From: Geobacter sp. DSM 9736
GTDB taxonomy: Bacteria; Desulfobacterota; Desulfuromonadia; Geobacterales; Geobacteraceae
Assembly: GCF_900187405.1 (NCBI RefSeq)
Contig: NZ_LT896716.1
Location: 310,001 to 374,000, forward strand
Length of the DNA: 64,000 nt
Direction of reading: 5' to 3'
Part shown: positions 1-8,634 of the stretch, one piece after another
Layout of the letters: every line of letters begins with the position of its first letter
Position numbering within the stretch: position 1 is the first letter of the stretch
The notes under the pieces: model-generated
What the model saw: only the letters and a program-made list of their open reading frames with translations
Database searches by the model: none
Told to the model about the DNA's origin: nothing
Program-made: the position numbers and the translations under genes

Positions 1-70
1 ACCGAAGCCCCGCCCGCGGGCCGTCGTAAAAACGCAGATAAAGGCTTGCCAGGAGAGCATCAAGAAGCAT
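1..70 (-). CDS. 5' end of a gene running off the left edge (hypothetical, probably membrane protein)
   Basis: Reading leftwards from an ATG at 70-68 gives an open frame of 23 residues that begins MLLDALLASLYLRFYDG and continues off the window. A purine-rich stretch (GGGGGAAGGG, about 76-85 read on the minus strand) lies at ribosome-binding distance before this ATG, which is why I accept it as a start. The residues are hydrophobic, with aromatic and basic residues, as at the N-terminus of an integral membrane protein. It is divergent from the sugar operon at 372. Too little is visible to name a family. Confidence 0.4.
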   Translation of the reverse strand, partial: MLLDALLASLYLRFYDGPRAGLR

Positions 71-371
71 TGCGACCCTTCCCCCGTCCTGCTCAACCGT
101 CAGGACCCTGCCGCTGCTCCCGTGCACGCTCCCGTTCTGAGAAATCCTGACACTCCTCCTTTTTTCCCCCTAGTTGTAGTCTCCTCCAAACCCTCCCGAG
201 CTTCGCCCCGGATTTTCCTGTCCTGAAGTCCCCCGGGAAGCTGCTAGCTTCCCCCTGAAAGCATCCTCCTGCATCCGCGGCTCTCGCCGTCCGGCTTTCG
301 TGCATGATTAAGTTCATACGCGTCGCGTGTGACGTGCCCGTGGATATGTGCATCGCGCATGGAGAAAAGTT
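71..371. other. Divergent intergenic region before the sugar operon
   Basis: About 300 bases between the leftward partial gene and the rightward glycosyltransferase. It should hold the promoters of both, but I see no convincing -35/-10 pair. The only clear element is the GGAGA ribosome-binding site at 361-365 for the gene starting at 372. A long minus-strand open frame crosses this region, but it is the shadow of the glycosyltransferase. Confidence 0.4.
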
Positions 372-1364
372 ATGAGACTTTCGATAGTAATCCCCGTGTT
401 CAATGCCGAAAACACGATCGAAGCACTGTGCAATAGACTCTTCGACCTCTACTCCTCGTCCTGTGAACTCGAAATAGTGCTCGTCAACGACAACAGCCAG
501 GACAGCACCCATACCATATGCAGCCGCCTGCACCGCAGCCGGCCGGACACAGTCACCTACGTGCGGCTTTCCCGTAATTTCGGCGAGCACAGCGCCGTGA
601 TGGCCGGCCTGAATGTAGCTACCGGTGATTTCTGCGTGGTCATGGATGACGACTTCCAGAATCCTCCGGAGGAGGTGGGGCGTCTCGTCGAGGAGATCGG
701 CAAGGGCTATGATGTTGTCTATACCAGGTACGCGGAGAAGCGTGACAGTCTTTTCAGAAATATGGGGAGCCGTCTGAATGACAAGGTGGCGAATATCGTG
801 CTCAGGAAGCCAGCCGACCTGTACCTGTCGAGCTTCAAGATCATGAACCGGTTTCTCGTGGACGAGATCATCAAGTATACCGGACCTGATCCCTACATAG
901 ACGCGATAATCCTCAGGACCACAGCCAGCATCGGAAAAATCGAGGTCCGCCACGACGCGAGAAGGCACGGCAGGTCGGGATACACCTTCATGAAACTGGT
1001 GTCCCTGTGGGGGAACATGGTGATCGGCTGCTCCCTCATCCCACTTAGGATACTGGGTGTTGTCGGACTTGTCATGACGGCAGCAGGCGTCTACATCGGG
1101 GGGGAGGCTCTTGTCGATTACCTGATCCCCCACCTCCAGGACCCGAGCGAGTACAGGGTCATCATGTCTTACTCGGTATTTTCCCGTGGCTTCCTGCTCC
1201 TCTGCCTCAGCGTGGTCGGAGAATACGTCGGGCGCATCTACCTGTCGCTTAACAGCGACCCCCAGTTCGTCATACGCGAAAGACTTTCGGTTCGCCGAAA
1301 ACTGATGGCGGCAGCGACGACGGAGGAGCGTAGAAAGGGATACGATGCCGCACTGCGTGCCTGA
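372..1364 (+). CDS. Polyprenyl-phosphate glycosyltransferase, GT2 family (DPM1/ArnC/GtrB-like)
   Basis: This protein of 330 residues opens with the GT-A nucleotide-binding strand MRLSIVIPVFNAENT. An acidic cluster in VMDDDFQNPPEE (about residues 89-100) is the metal/UDP-binding motif of this family. Two hydrophobic segments near residues 215-250 and 266-290 match the C-terminal membrane pair of ArnC/GtrB-type enzymes, which load a sugar onto undecaprenyl phosphate on the cytoplasmic face. I chose ATG 372 over the upstream ATG at 348 because GGAGA lies 6 bases before it and the family's N-terminus starts there. It overlaps the next gene by 20 bases, indicating translational coupling in a sugar operon. 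The sugar donor is not known; the neighbours suggest a deoxy-amino sugar. Confidence 0.85.
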   Translation: MRLSIVIPVFNAENTIEALCNRLFDLYSSSCELEIVLVNDNSQDSTHTICSRLHRSRPDTVTYVRLSRNFGEHSAVMAGLNVATGDFCVVMDDDFQNPPEEVGRLVEEIGKGYDVVYTRYAEKRDSLFRNMGSRLNDKVANIVLRKPADLYLSSFKIMNRFLVDEIIKYTGPDPYIDAIILRTTASIGKIEVRHDARRHGRSGYTFMKLVSLWGNMVIGCSLIPLRILGVVGLVMTAAGVYIGGEALVDYLIPHLQDPSEYRVIMSYSVFSRGFLLLCLSVVGEYVGRIYLSLNSDPQFVIRERLSVRRKLMAAATTEERRKGYDAALRA

Positions 1365-2745
1365 AATGGTGGCCGAAGTGCAGGATGGATCTTCCTCGGC
1401 GCCCGATTTTGTGTACGACCTTTGCCATTCACGAACGAGCGCGAATGCCCTCCACTCCGACGAGCATGTGGATTTCTGGATCGAAGAGCGCCTTGCCCGG
1501 CCCCGTCTTCACATCATACCCACGCCCCTGGAAAGGTTGTGCCGGTGGCGGATCGACCCGATCAGCGGCAATATCCGTCACGATTCGGGCCGTTTTTTCA
1601 CCGTAACGGGAGTCAAGGTACGTCATCGGACCCAGACGGCCGAGCTGGAATGGGACCAGCCGATGATCGACCAGCCCGAAGTGGGTATTCTCGGCATTAT
1701 CGCGAAGAAGATCGACGGTATCCTCCATTTCTGCCTGCAGGCGAAGGAAGAGCCCGGCAACGTGAATTCGGTGCAGCTTTCCCCCTCCGTGCAGGCTACG
1801 TACAGCAACTACACACGTGTGCATGGCGGCAGCGCGCCCCCGTTCGTAAATTTCTTTTTAAATCCTCCTCCGGAAAAGGTTATTTTTTCGAAGCTTCAGA
1901 CCGAGGATGGAGGGCGCTTCCTCTACAAGTCGAACCGGAACATGATCGTGCTGGTGGACGAGAACGAACTGCCTGTCCTCCCCGAAGGCTTCATCTGGCT
2001 CACTCTCCGACAGATTGCGCGTCTCCTTCTCCGGGACAACCTGATCCACGCCACTACCCGAAGTATTCTTTCCTGCCTGGTTTTCCCCCTCCGGGAGTCG
2101 GAGGATTACCGGATGCTTCGTTCGCTGCCCGAGATCATACAGTGGCTGGACGACCAGAAGGCCTTCAATCACCTGTTCGTCAAGCGGGAGGGGCTCAACA
2201 CGCTGCAGGAATGGGAAATGGATCGCGACGGGTATTTTTCGCACCGGGAGGGGAGGTTTTTCCGTGTCATCGGCATCAATGTGACCTCTGCCGGCCGCGA
2301 GGTATCCTCCTGGAGCCAGCCGATCGTCGAAACCCCCGAAAAGGGGGTGATCGGCCTCCTGATGAGGGTGATCGCAGGTGAGAGGTACTTCCTGATGCAG
2401 GCGAAGCCTGATGTGGGGAACCGGAGCATAATTCAGCTGGGGCCGACCGTCCAGTTCACGCCGGGAAACTACATCGGCAACAGGAGACTGGCAAAACCCT
2501 TTCTGTTCGACGACTTCATGGGGAGCGGTCGATTCCCCGTCATATCCGCCGGCTTCCAGTCGGAAGAAGGAGCGCGTTTTTTCCGTGAGGAACATCTGCA
2601 TACGGTTCTGATGCTTCCGGAAGGAACGGAGCTTCTTCTCCCTCCCGAATTCCGCTGGCTCAATGAAGCGCAGCTCCACTTTTTCCTCCACCTTGGGGAG
2701 AGTGTGAACTCGTGCGCACGGAGCGTGCTGTCATGTCTGCTGTAA
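1345..2745 (+). CDS. NDP-hexose 2,3-dehydratase (EvaA/TylX3-like)
   Basis: This 466-residue protein is built of two homologous halves (about residues 45-240 and 275-460). Matching pairs are GRFFTVTGVKV with GRFFRVIGINV, FCLQAKEEPGN with FLMQAKPDVGN, and QLSPSVQ with QLGPTVQ. This internally duplicated architecture and length are diagnostic of the NDP-hexose 2,3-dehydratase family. Its members remove the 2-hydroxyl of NDP-4-keto-6-deoxyhexose, the first step to 2,6-dideoxy and 3-amino-2,3,6-trideoxy sugars. The aminotransferase just downstream could then aminate C-3, as EvaB does after EvaA. The start is ATG 1345, after AAAGGGA, inside the end of the glycosyltransferase. Such enzymes are best known from antibiotic producers, so one in a Geobacter-like surface-sugar operon is notable. 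Confidence 0.85.
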   Translation: MPHCVPEMVAEVQDGSSSAPDFVYDLCHSRTSANALHSDEHVDFWIEERLARPRLHIIPTPLERLCRWRIDPISGNIRHDSGRFFTVTGVKVRHRTQTAELEWDQPMIDQPEVGILGIIAKKIDGILHFCLQAKEEPGNVNSVQLSPSVQATYSNYTRVHGGSAPPFVNFFLNPPPEKVIFSKLQTEDGGRFLYKSNRNMIVLVDENELPVLPEGFIWLTLRQIARLLLRDNLIHATTRSILSCLVFPLRESEDYRMLRSLPEIIQWLDDQKAFNHLFVKREGLNTLQEWEMDRDGYFSHREGRFFRVIGINVTSAGREVSSWSQPIVETPEKGVIGLLMRVIAGERYFLMQAKPDVGNRSIIQLGPTVQFTPGNYIGNRRLAKPFLFDDFMGSGRFPVISAGFQSEEGARFFREEHLHTVLMLPEGTELLLPPEFRWLNEAQLHFFLHLGESVNSCARSVLSCLL

Positions 2746-3920
2746 AAGCCGGTGAAGAAATGACTGCGGGGGGAGAAGCGAATGAAACGGCTGTCCGTTA
2801 CTGGGACTACCTTCGGGATTACAGGCGGCATCGGGAGGAGCTTCTTGCGGTAGTTGACAGCGTCCTTTCCTCCGGTCGGCTCATACTCGGAAAGCGTGTG
2901 GAGTCTCTGGAAAATAAATTTTCCCTTTACTGCGGCGCAAGATTCGGTGTCGGTGTCAACTCGGGCACCGATGCGCTCTTCCTTTCACTCAAGGCTCTCG
3001 GGATAGGTGAGGGGGACGAGGTCGTCACCGTCGCCAACACGGCAGTCCCTACCGTAGCCGCAATCAGGTCCACGGGGGCCACGCCTGTCTTCGTGGATGT
3101 GGAGCCCGACACTTTCCTCATGGATGTCCGCCTGCTGCCCCAGGTTCTGACTTCACGGACCCGTTGCGTGCTGCCGGTGCATCTATGCGGGCAACCGGTG
3201 GACCTGGCCCCGCTCCAGGAGTTCGCTGAGTTGGAGGGGGTGGAGATTCTTGAAGATTGTGCGCAGGCGGCAGGAGCGACCTACAGGGGCAGAAGGGTCG
3301 GGAGCTTCGGATCCATCGGTGCCTTTTCCTTCTATCCGACGAAGATACTCGGCGGGTACGGGGACGGGGGGATGGCCGTCACTTCCTGCGAAACGCTGTA
3401 CCGGAAGCTGAAGCGCCTCCGTTTCTACGGGATGGAGGGGGCTTACTGCAGCGAGGAGGAGGGGTACAACTCCCGTCTGGACGAGCTGCAGGCGGCACTC
3501 CTCGATTTCCGACTCGGCCTTCTGGAGGAAGAGGTCGGAAGGCGACGGGCAATAGCCGCCATGTACAGCGAGCATCTGAGCGGGGTAGGCGACCTGGTCC
3601 TTCCCGCGGAGGGGAAGGAGAGGGAGCACCGCTTCTACCTCTACACGATCCGGACCTCTTTCCGGGGTGAGCTCATGGCTTTTCTTGCCGAAAAAGGGGT
3701 GGAAACCCGGGTCAACTATCCCACACCGATCCACCTCATGCCTGGATACCGCTTCCTCGGCTACAGGGAAGGGAGCCTGCCGGTAACGGAGCGGCTGGCG
3801 GGGGAGATACTCTCCCTTCCGATGTATCACGATCTTTCGGATCACGAAGTGTGGCGGGTGATCGAAGAAATCCGCTGCTTTTTCGCGCGCGACCTCCCGT
3901 CGATTACGAGGCCAGCGTGA
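2733..3920 (+). CDS. DegT/DnrJ/EryC1/StrS-family sugar aminotransferase
   Basis: This PLP-dependent enzyme of about 395 residues belongs to the sugar aminotransferase family. GVNSGTDALFLSL binds the cofactor phosphate, EDCAQAAGA (about residue 176) carries the ring-stacking acid, and SFYPTKILGGYGDGG holds the Schiff-base lysine (about residue 203). Such enzymes add an amino group to an NDP-keto-sugar with glutamate as donor. Coming straight after the 2,3-dehydratase, the likely substrate is the unstable 3-keto product, giving a 3-amino sugar (inference). Possible starts are GTG 2712, ATG 2733 and ATG 2760. I prefer 2733 because GGAG lies nine bases upstream. It overlaps the dehydratase end, and its stop overlaps the next start as GTGA. 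Confidence 0.85.
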   Translation: MSAVKAGEEMTAGGEANETAVRYWDYLRDYRRHREELLAVVDSVLSSGRLILGKRVESLENKFSLYCGARFGVGVNSGTDALFLSLKALGIGEGDEVVTVANTAVPTVAAIRSTGATPVFVDVEPDTFLMDVRLLPQVLTSRTRCVLPVHLCGQPVDLAPLQEFAELEGVEILEDCAQAAGATYRGRRVGSFGSIGAFSFYPTKILGGYGDGGMAVTSCETLYRKLKRLRFYGMEGAYCSEEEGYNSRLDELQAALLDFRLGLLEEEVGRRRAIAAMYSEHLSGVGDLVLPAEGKEREHRFYLYTIRTSFRGELMAFLAEKGVETRVNYPTPIHLMPGYRFLGYREGSLPVTERLAGEILSLPMYHDLSDHEVWRVIEEIRCFFARDLPSITRPA

Positions 3921-4675
3921 ACAAACCTGAATACGAGCGTATGTACCGGGTGGAGGACTCCCACTGGTGGTACAGGGGCCTTCACGATCTAGTTATCAGG
4001 CACGTCTCCAGGGAATCCGCAGGAAGAAAAGGGTTGTCGCTACTCGACGCCGGCTGCGGCACCGGCCGGCTCTGTTCCCTTCTCACTTCCTTCGGGGATG
4101 TTGCAGGGTGCGATGTATCTTCGGATGCCCTGGCGTTCTGCAGAGAGCGGGGGCTGGGAAACGTCTTTCATGCCGACCTGAACCAGGTCGACCTGGGCTG
4201 CTGCCGGTACGACATCATCACCGCAATCGACGTGCTCTACCATCGGAACATCAGGGACGACCATGCAGTTGTGGCGCGGTTTCACCGGGCGCTCAAGCCG
4301 GGAGGGCTCCTCATCGTCAACCTGGTTGCGTTCGAGTTTCTCCGCAGCACCCATGACATAGCTGTTCATACGAGGAAGCGGTACCGGAGGAAGGAAGCGG
4401 TGGAGATGCTGGAGCGCGCGGGGCTGCAGGTGGAAACAGCAGCATACCGGCTCGGATTTCTATTCCCCCCTATTGCCTGCTACCGGCTGGCCAGGCGCAT
4501 CCTCCACGCCGGCGGGGAGGCGTCTGCGGTCGATTCAGATGTGCGGCTCCCCTCGCCGGGGATAAACCGTCTTCTTCTGGGCGCGGTACTCCTGGAGAAC
4601 AGGCTCGTGCAGAGGGGCTTGGGGCCCGCTGGTTCATCCGTGTTCCTTACGGCTCGGAAGTCGTCCCAAAAGTAA
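3917..4675 (+). CDS. Class I SAM-dependent methyltransferase
   Basis: About 252 residues. The SAM-binding glycine loop LLDAGCGTGRL falls near residues 42-52, followed by an acidic loop (GCDVSSDAL) and IITAIDVLYHR, the post-motif region of class I methyltransferases. The N-terminal MYRVEDSHWWYRGL is typical of methyltransferases found beside glycosyltransferases. The start is GTG 3917, overlapping the aminotransferase stop at 3918-3920 with GAGG upstream; the longer open frame from 3851 only reads through the upstream gene. It may O- or N-methylate the deoxy-amino sugar, but methylation of a lipid or protein cannot be excluded. Confidence 0.75.
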   Translation: MNKPEYERMYRVEDSHWWYRGLHDLVIRHVSRESAGRKGLSLLDAGCGTGRLCSLLTSFGDVAGCDVSSDALAFCRERGLGNVFHADLNQVDLGCCRYDIITAIDVLYHRNIRDDHAVVARFHRALKPGGLLIVNLVAFEFLRSTHDIAVHTRKRYRRKEAVEMLERAGLQVETAAYRLGFLFPPIACYRLARRILHAGGEASAVDSDVRLPSPGINRLLLGAVLLENRLVQRGLGPAGSSVFLTARKSSQK

Positions 4676-4695
4676 TCATCAGGAGTTATCGGCAC

Positions 4696-6504
4696 ATGAA
4701 AAACAGGAAAAACAAGGCCGGGGTCAGCCCGGCCGGCCCGGCAGAAGTTCCGGCTCCTGCCTCCGTATCCGATGCAAGCCTGATGGAGGACCCATTCATC
4801 CATCTCCTCCTCCTGATCTGCCTCTGTTTCGCCTCCTACTGGAACAGCATGGCCGTTCCCTTTACCTTCGACGATTTCCCCTATCTCTGCGAGAATCCAC
4901 TGATACGAAGTCTTAGCTTCTTTTCCGGCTCCCTCCCCCCCGACAGTGCATTTACGAACATCGACCTCAAATACAACTTCATCCTCCGCCCCGTAGCCTA
5001 CTTCACCTTCACCCTCAACTACCTTGCGGGGGGGATGCAGCCGGGATCGTATCATCTGGTAAACCTCCTGATCCATCTCGGAAGCACGCTGCTGGTATAC
5101 CTGCTGGTCCGAAGCCTTCTCATCCTTGCACGGCAGACGGGGAAGGATGAGAAGAGCCTCTCTTTCATCTCCTTCTTCACGGCCGCCATCTTCGCCGTTC
5201 ATCCCGTCCAGACCCAGGCGGTCACCTACATCGTGCAACGGTTCACGTCGCTGGCGGCTTTTCTTTACCTGCTGACGATATTTCTCTATCTCAGGTACCG
5301 TTCTTCGGGCAGCAGCGCGCTCAGGGCCGTCTACTTCCTTGCCGCACTCGCCTCGGCAGTCTGCGCCATGAAAACCAAGGAGATCGCCTTTACGCTCCCC
5401 TTCGTCCTGCTAATGGTCGAGTTCCTCTTTCTTGAAGGGAGCAGGCGCAAGCGCATTCTGGGCCTGCTCCCCTTTCTCCTCACCATGCTGATCATACCGC
5501 TGAATGTGGCCGAGCTTTCCGCACAGTCGAGCCAGTCAGGTTCGGTCCTTATGAATGGGACAAATCTGGTCAATTTCAAGAATGTCTCGCCGGCAGATTA
5601 TGCAATAACGCAATTACGGGTGCTCATGACCTACTTGCGCCTGCTCATTTTTCCGGTGAACCTGAACATCGACTACGATTATCCCCTCTACACAAGCCTC
5701 TTCGACCGAATAATTCTCCTCTCGCTTGCAGGAAACCTGCTGCTTTTCGGCGGCGGAATATGGCTGCTGAAGCTCTCCTATGGCGAAACAGTGCACCGCC
5801 TGCACTTGAGGATCGCAGCCTTCGGGATTCTATGGTATTTCACCGCCCTATCCGTCGAGTCGAGCATCATTCCGCTGGACGATCTTATATTCGAGCACAG
5901 GCTGTATCTTCCCTCGGTCGGATTCCTACTTTCCGCCGTGACGGGGGCAGACCTTCTCAGGCAGTCTCTTCCCCGGCGCACTCCTGCCGTTGCCGGTGCG
6001 ATCTGCCTCATACTGATCGTGTTTTCGATGGCAACCATCAGGAGAAACAGCGACTGGAAGAATATCTGGCAGGACGCCGTGGAGAAGAGTCCGAATAAGG
6101 CGCGCCCATGGAACAACCTTGGGGACGCCCTCATGAAGGGGGGGAATCCCGTACAGGCCATAACCAGCTTCAAGAAGGCGCTGGATTTACAGCCGGACTA
6201 CGCCGATGCATGGATGAATCTGGGAACCGCGTACATTGATGCGGGTGAGTACGATAAGGCACTGGAAGTTCTCCATTCGGTGCTTCGGAAAAATCCGCTG
6301 GACTTTCATGCCCTTAATAGCGTAGGTGTAGCATATGCCAATCAGGGAGAGATTGAGAAGGCGGTCGGCTTTTTCGAAAAAAGCAACGCCGTCAATCCGG
6401 CATACGACACCGCCCGCACTAATCTTGAACGGGCACGCCGTGAGCTGGGCCTTGGAGGGTATAGTCCGCCGATCCCCGAAATAGGGGTTCGGTCCTTGGA
6501 GTGA
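4696..6504 (+). CDS. TMTC-like multi-pass membrane protein with C-terminal TPR repeats (putative protein glycosyltransferase)
   Basis: This protein has 602 residues. About ten hydrophobic segments fill residues 30-450. An acidic TFDDFPY sits in the first periplasmic loop and HPVQTQAVTYIVQR follows, as in TMTC/GT-C-type O-mannosyltransferase-like proteins. Residues from about 465 to 590 are three to four tetratricopeptide repeats (ARPWNNLGDALMKGG, ADAWMNLGTAYIDAGEYDKA, FHALNSVGVAYANQGEIEKA). The architecture fits a GT-C enzyme that takes a polyprenyl-linked sugar and transfers it to a target bound by the TPR domain. Its place at the end of the sugar operon makes it the likely final transferase (inference). 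AGGAG at 4681-4685 is the ribosome-binding site. Confidence 0.75.
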   Translation: MKNRKNKAGVSPAGPAEVPAPASVSDASLMEDPFIHLLLLICLCFASYWNSMAVPFTFDDFPYLCENPLIRSLSFFSGSLPPDSAFTNIDLKYNFILRPVAYFTFTLNYLAGGMQPGSYHLVNLLIHLGSTLLVYLLVRSLLILARQTGKDEKSLSFISFFTAAIFAVHPVQTQAVTYIVQRFTSLAAFLYLLTIFLYLRYRSSGSSALRAVYFLAALASAVCAMKTKEIAFTLPFVLLMVEFLFLEGSRRKRILGLLPFLLTMLIIPLNVAELSAQSSQSGSVLMNGTNLVNFKNVSPADYAITQLRVLMTYLRLLIFPVNLNIDYDYPLYTSLFDRIILLSLAGNLLLFGGGIWLLKLSYGETVHRLHLRIAAFGILWYFTALSVESSIIPLDDLIFEHRLYLPSVGFLLSAVTGADLLRQSLPRRTPAVAGAICLILIVFSMATIRRNSDWKNIWQDAVEKSPNKARPWNNLGDALMKGGNPVQAITSFKKALDLQPDYADAWMNLGTAYIDAGEYDKALEVLHSVLRKNPLDFHALNSVGVAYANQGEIEKAVGFFEKSNAVNPAYDTARTNLERARRELGLGGYSPPIPEIGVRSLE

Positions 6505-6514
6505 TCCGGTAGGA

Positions 6515-8485
6515 ATGATGAAGAGCTTTCCCATAAAATCCACGCTACTGCTACTGGCGGTTCTTGGGGCGCTCTTCTGGGTGAGCGACAACTACCTGCT
6601 GTTCCACTCTCTCGTCGAGATCTTCTCCGTAGTGATAGCCTGCGGCATTTTCATAATCGCTTGGAACAGCCGCCGCTTCATGGAGAACCACTATTTCCTG
6701 TTCCTAGGGATCGGCTGCCTCTTTGTTGGAGCCCTGGACCTCCTTCACACCCTCGCTTACAAGAACATGGGAGTCTTCGCGGCAAACGATCCCGACCTTC
6801 CGACCCAGCTCTGGCTTTCCGCCCGATTCGTACAAGCCGCCTCCTTTCTCCTGGCCCCGATTTTCCTGACGCGCAAGCTCCTTCCCCATGTTGCCGTTGC
6901 CGCATTTGCCGGAGTCACTGCAATCCTACTGGCTTCGATCTTCGCATGGGATATCTTTCCCGTCTGCTTCACTGAGGGGCAGGGGCTCACCACCTTCAAG
7001 CGTACAAGTGAATATCTCATCGCCCTATCCCTGCTCGGTGGCCTGATCCTGATACGGCGCAAGAAGGGGGAGTTCGACCCCCAGGTGGCCCAGCTCCTCA
7101 ATCTGGCGCTTGCCGTTCTCATCGCTTCCGAGCTCGCCTTCACCCTCTATACCGACGTGTTCGGCATCAGCAACAAGATCGGCCATTTTCTGAAGATGGC
7201 TGGCTTTTTCCTGATATACAAGGCTTTGATCGAAATCGGCCTGACCCGTCCCTACGACCTGCTTTTCCGCGAGCTGAAAAAGAGCGAGGAAGCCCTGGCA
7301 AAGGAGCGGAACGATCTGGTCGAAAGCGAGGAGAAGTTCCGGTTGCTGGCGGAAAACGCCCAGGACGTGATCTATGCCTTCCATTTCGAGCCGATTCCGG
7401 GTTTCCAGTATGTGAGTCCCTCTGTTGCCAGAATTACCGGTTATACACCCGATGAATTTTATGAAGACCCGACACTTCCGGAAAGGATCGTGTGTTCCCG
7501 CGACCGCACCCTCCTTAAAGAGGTCTATGACTCTCCCGAAAGGTTCTTCACCAAGCCCTTCAGTCTGTGCTGCGTGAAAAAGGATGGAACGGAATTCTGG
7601 ATGGAGCAGCTCATCCGCCCCATTTACGATCCAGGCGGGATAATTGTTTCCGTCATGGGAATCGGCCGAGACATCACCGAGCGAAAGGTGGCAGAGGAAC
7701 GGATCGAGATGCTGAACACCGATCTGGCGGCGCGGGCATATCAGCTGGAGATTTCATACGGCGAGCTGGAGAAGTCGAACCAGCGACTCGCATCTGTAAA
7801 CCGGGAGCTTGAGGTCGCCAACCGAGATCTTGAGGCCTTCAACTACACCGTGTCACACGACCTCCGTGCGCCCCTCGCCAATATCAGCGGCTCATGCAAT
7901 GTTCTTGTCGAAGCGCACGCAGGTGAGCTTTCCGGGCAGGCTCTGGAGTTCCTCGGTTATATAGAAAAAGAGACTGTCCGCATGAGCGATCTGATCAGGG
8001 TCCTGCTCAATTTCTCCAGGTTCAGCCGGCAGCCCCTGCAGAAGCAGGCTGTCGACCTGACTGCCGAGGCACGTTCCGTTGCCGCCGAACTGCAGATGAG
8101 CCGGCCTCACCCTGGTGCGAAGATATCCATCGCCGAGGGACTGAGCTGCCACGGCGACCCCGGCCTGTTGCGCGTAGTTCTTGAAAACCTGATCGGAAAC
8201 GCCTGGAAATACAGTGCGAAGACGGAGACTCCCTTTATAGAAGTGGGAATGACCGAGCGCGAAGGGGAAGTGCTTTTCTTCATCCGTGACAATGGTGTCG
8301 GTTTCGATCAGGAGCAGGGGGAAAAGCTCTTCCGCCCCTTTCAGCGCCTGCATTCCCGCGACTTCGAGGGGTTCGGCATAGGGCTGGCGACTGTTCAGAG
8401 GATCATCGAGCGGCACGACGGGCGGGTTTTCGCCGAAGGGGCTGTCGGAAAGGGAGCCACTTTCTATTTCATCGTAGGTCCCTGA
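6515..8485 (+). CDS. MASE3-PAS sensor histidine kinase
   Basis: This kinase has 656 residues. The first 235 form about seven membrane helices with the MASE3 pattern (WNSRRFMENHYFLFLGIG, LDLLHTLAYKNMGVF). A PAS domain follows at about 270-395 (AENAQDVIYAF to GIGRDITERKVAEER), then a coiled coil. The HisKA phospho-acceptor is VSHDLRAPLANISG (about residue 446). The ATPase has an N-box ENLIGNAWKYSAK, DNGVGFDQ and GFGIGLATVQ. The signal is unknown; MASE3 is thought to be a membrane sensor. No receiver or regulator gene is adjacent, so its partner must be elsewhere. ATG 6515 and 6518 are both possible; AGGA lies at 6511-6514. It ends just before a strong terminator. Confidence 0.88.
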   Translation: MMKSFPIKSTLLLLAVLGALFWVSDNYLLFHSLVEIFSVVIACGIFIIAWNSRRFMENHYFLFLGIGCLFVGALDLLHTLAYKNMGVFAANDPDLPTQLWLSARFVQAASFLLAPIFLTRKLLPHVAVAAFAGVTAILLASIFAWDIFPVCFTEGQGLTTFKRTSEYLIALSLLGGLILIRRKKGEFDPQVAQLLNLALAVLIASELAFTLYTDVFGISNKIGHFLKMAGFFLIYKALIEIGLTRPYDLLFRELKKSEEALAKERNDLVESEEKFRLLAENAQDVIYAFHFEPIPGFQYVSPSVARITGYTPDEFYEDPTLPERIVCSRDRTLLKEVYDSPERFFTKPFSLCCVKKDGTEFWMEQLIRPIYDPGGIIVSVMGIGRDITERKVAEERIEMLNTDLAARAYQLEISYGELEKSNQRLASVNRELEVANRDLEAFNYTVSHDLRAPLANISGSCNVLVEAHAGELSGQALEFLGYIEKETVRMSDLIRVLLNFSRFSRQPLQKQAVDLTAEARSVAAELQMSRPHPGAKISIAEGLSCHGDPGLLRVVLENLIGNAWKYSAKTETPFIEVGMTEREGEVLFFIRDNGVGFDQEQGEKLFRPFQRLHSRDFEGFGIGLATVQRIIERHDGRVFAEGAVGKGATFYFIVGP

Positions 8486-8539
8486 TGCTGAAGTCCTGCA
8501 AGCTGTCCCCCTGTGACGGTACCTTCCTGTTCACTGCTG

Positions 8540-8575
8540 CCGGAGCCCCTCCCCGGGCTCCGGCCATTTTGTTTT
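8540..8575 (+). terminator. Rho-independent terminator after the MASE3 kinase
   Basis: A perfect 9-bp stem, CCGGAGCCC (8540-8548) pairing with GGGCTCCGG (8555-8563), is followed by a T-rich tract. It lies between convergent genes, so it may act on both, but the T tract is on the + strand. Confidence 0.75.
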
Positions 8576-8634
8576 ACGTGCGCACATTGATCCACACGCT
8601 CTTTCTCCGACCATGTATTCACCTGCCGATGCCT

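Noticed and set aside
93-1133. Long minus-strand open frame (346 codons) over the glycosyltransferase
   Set aside because: It is the antisense shadow of a clear GT2 gene, has no recognisable motifs and lacks a ribosome-binding site.
1858-2691. Minus-strand frame over the 2,3-dehydratase
   Set aside because: Antisense shadow in GC-rich DNA; the + strand gene has an internally duplicated family architecture.
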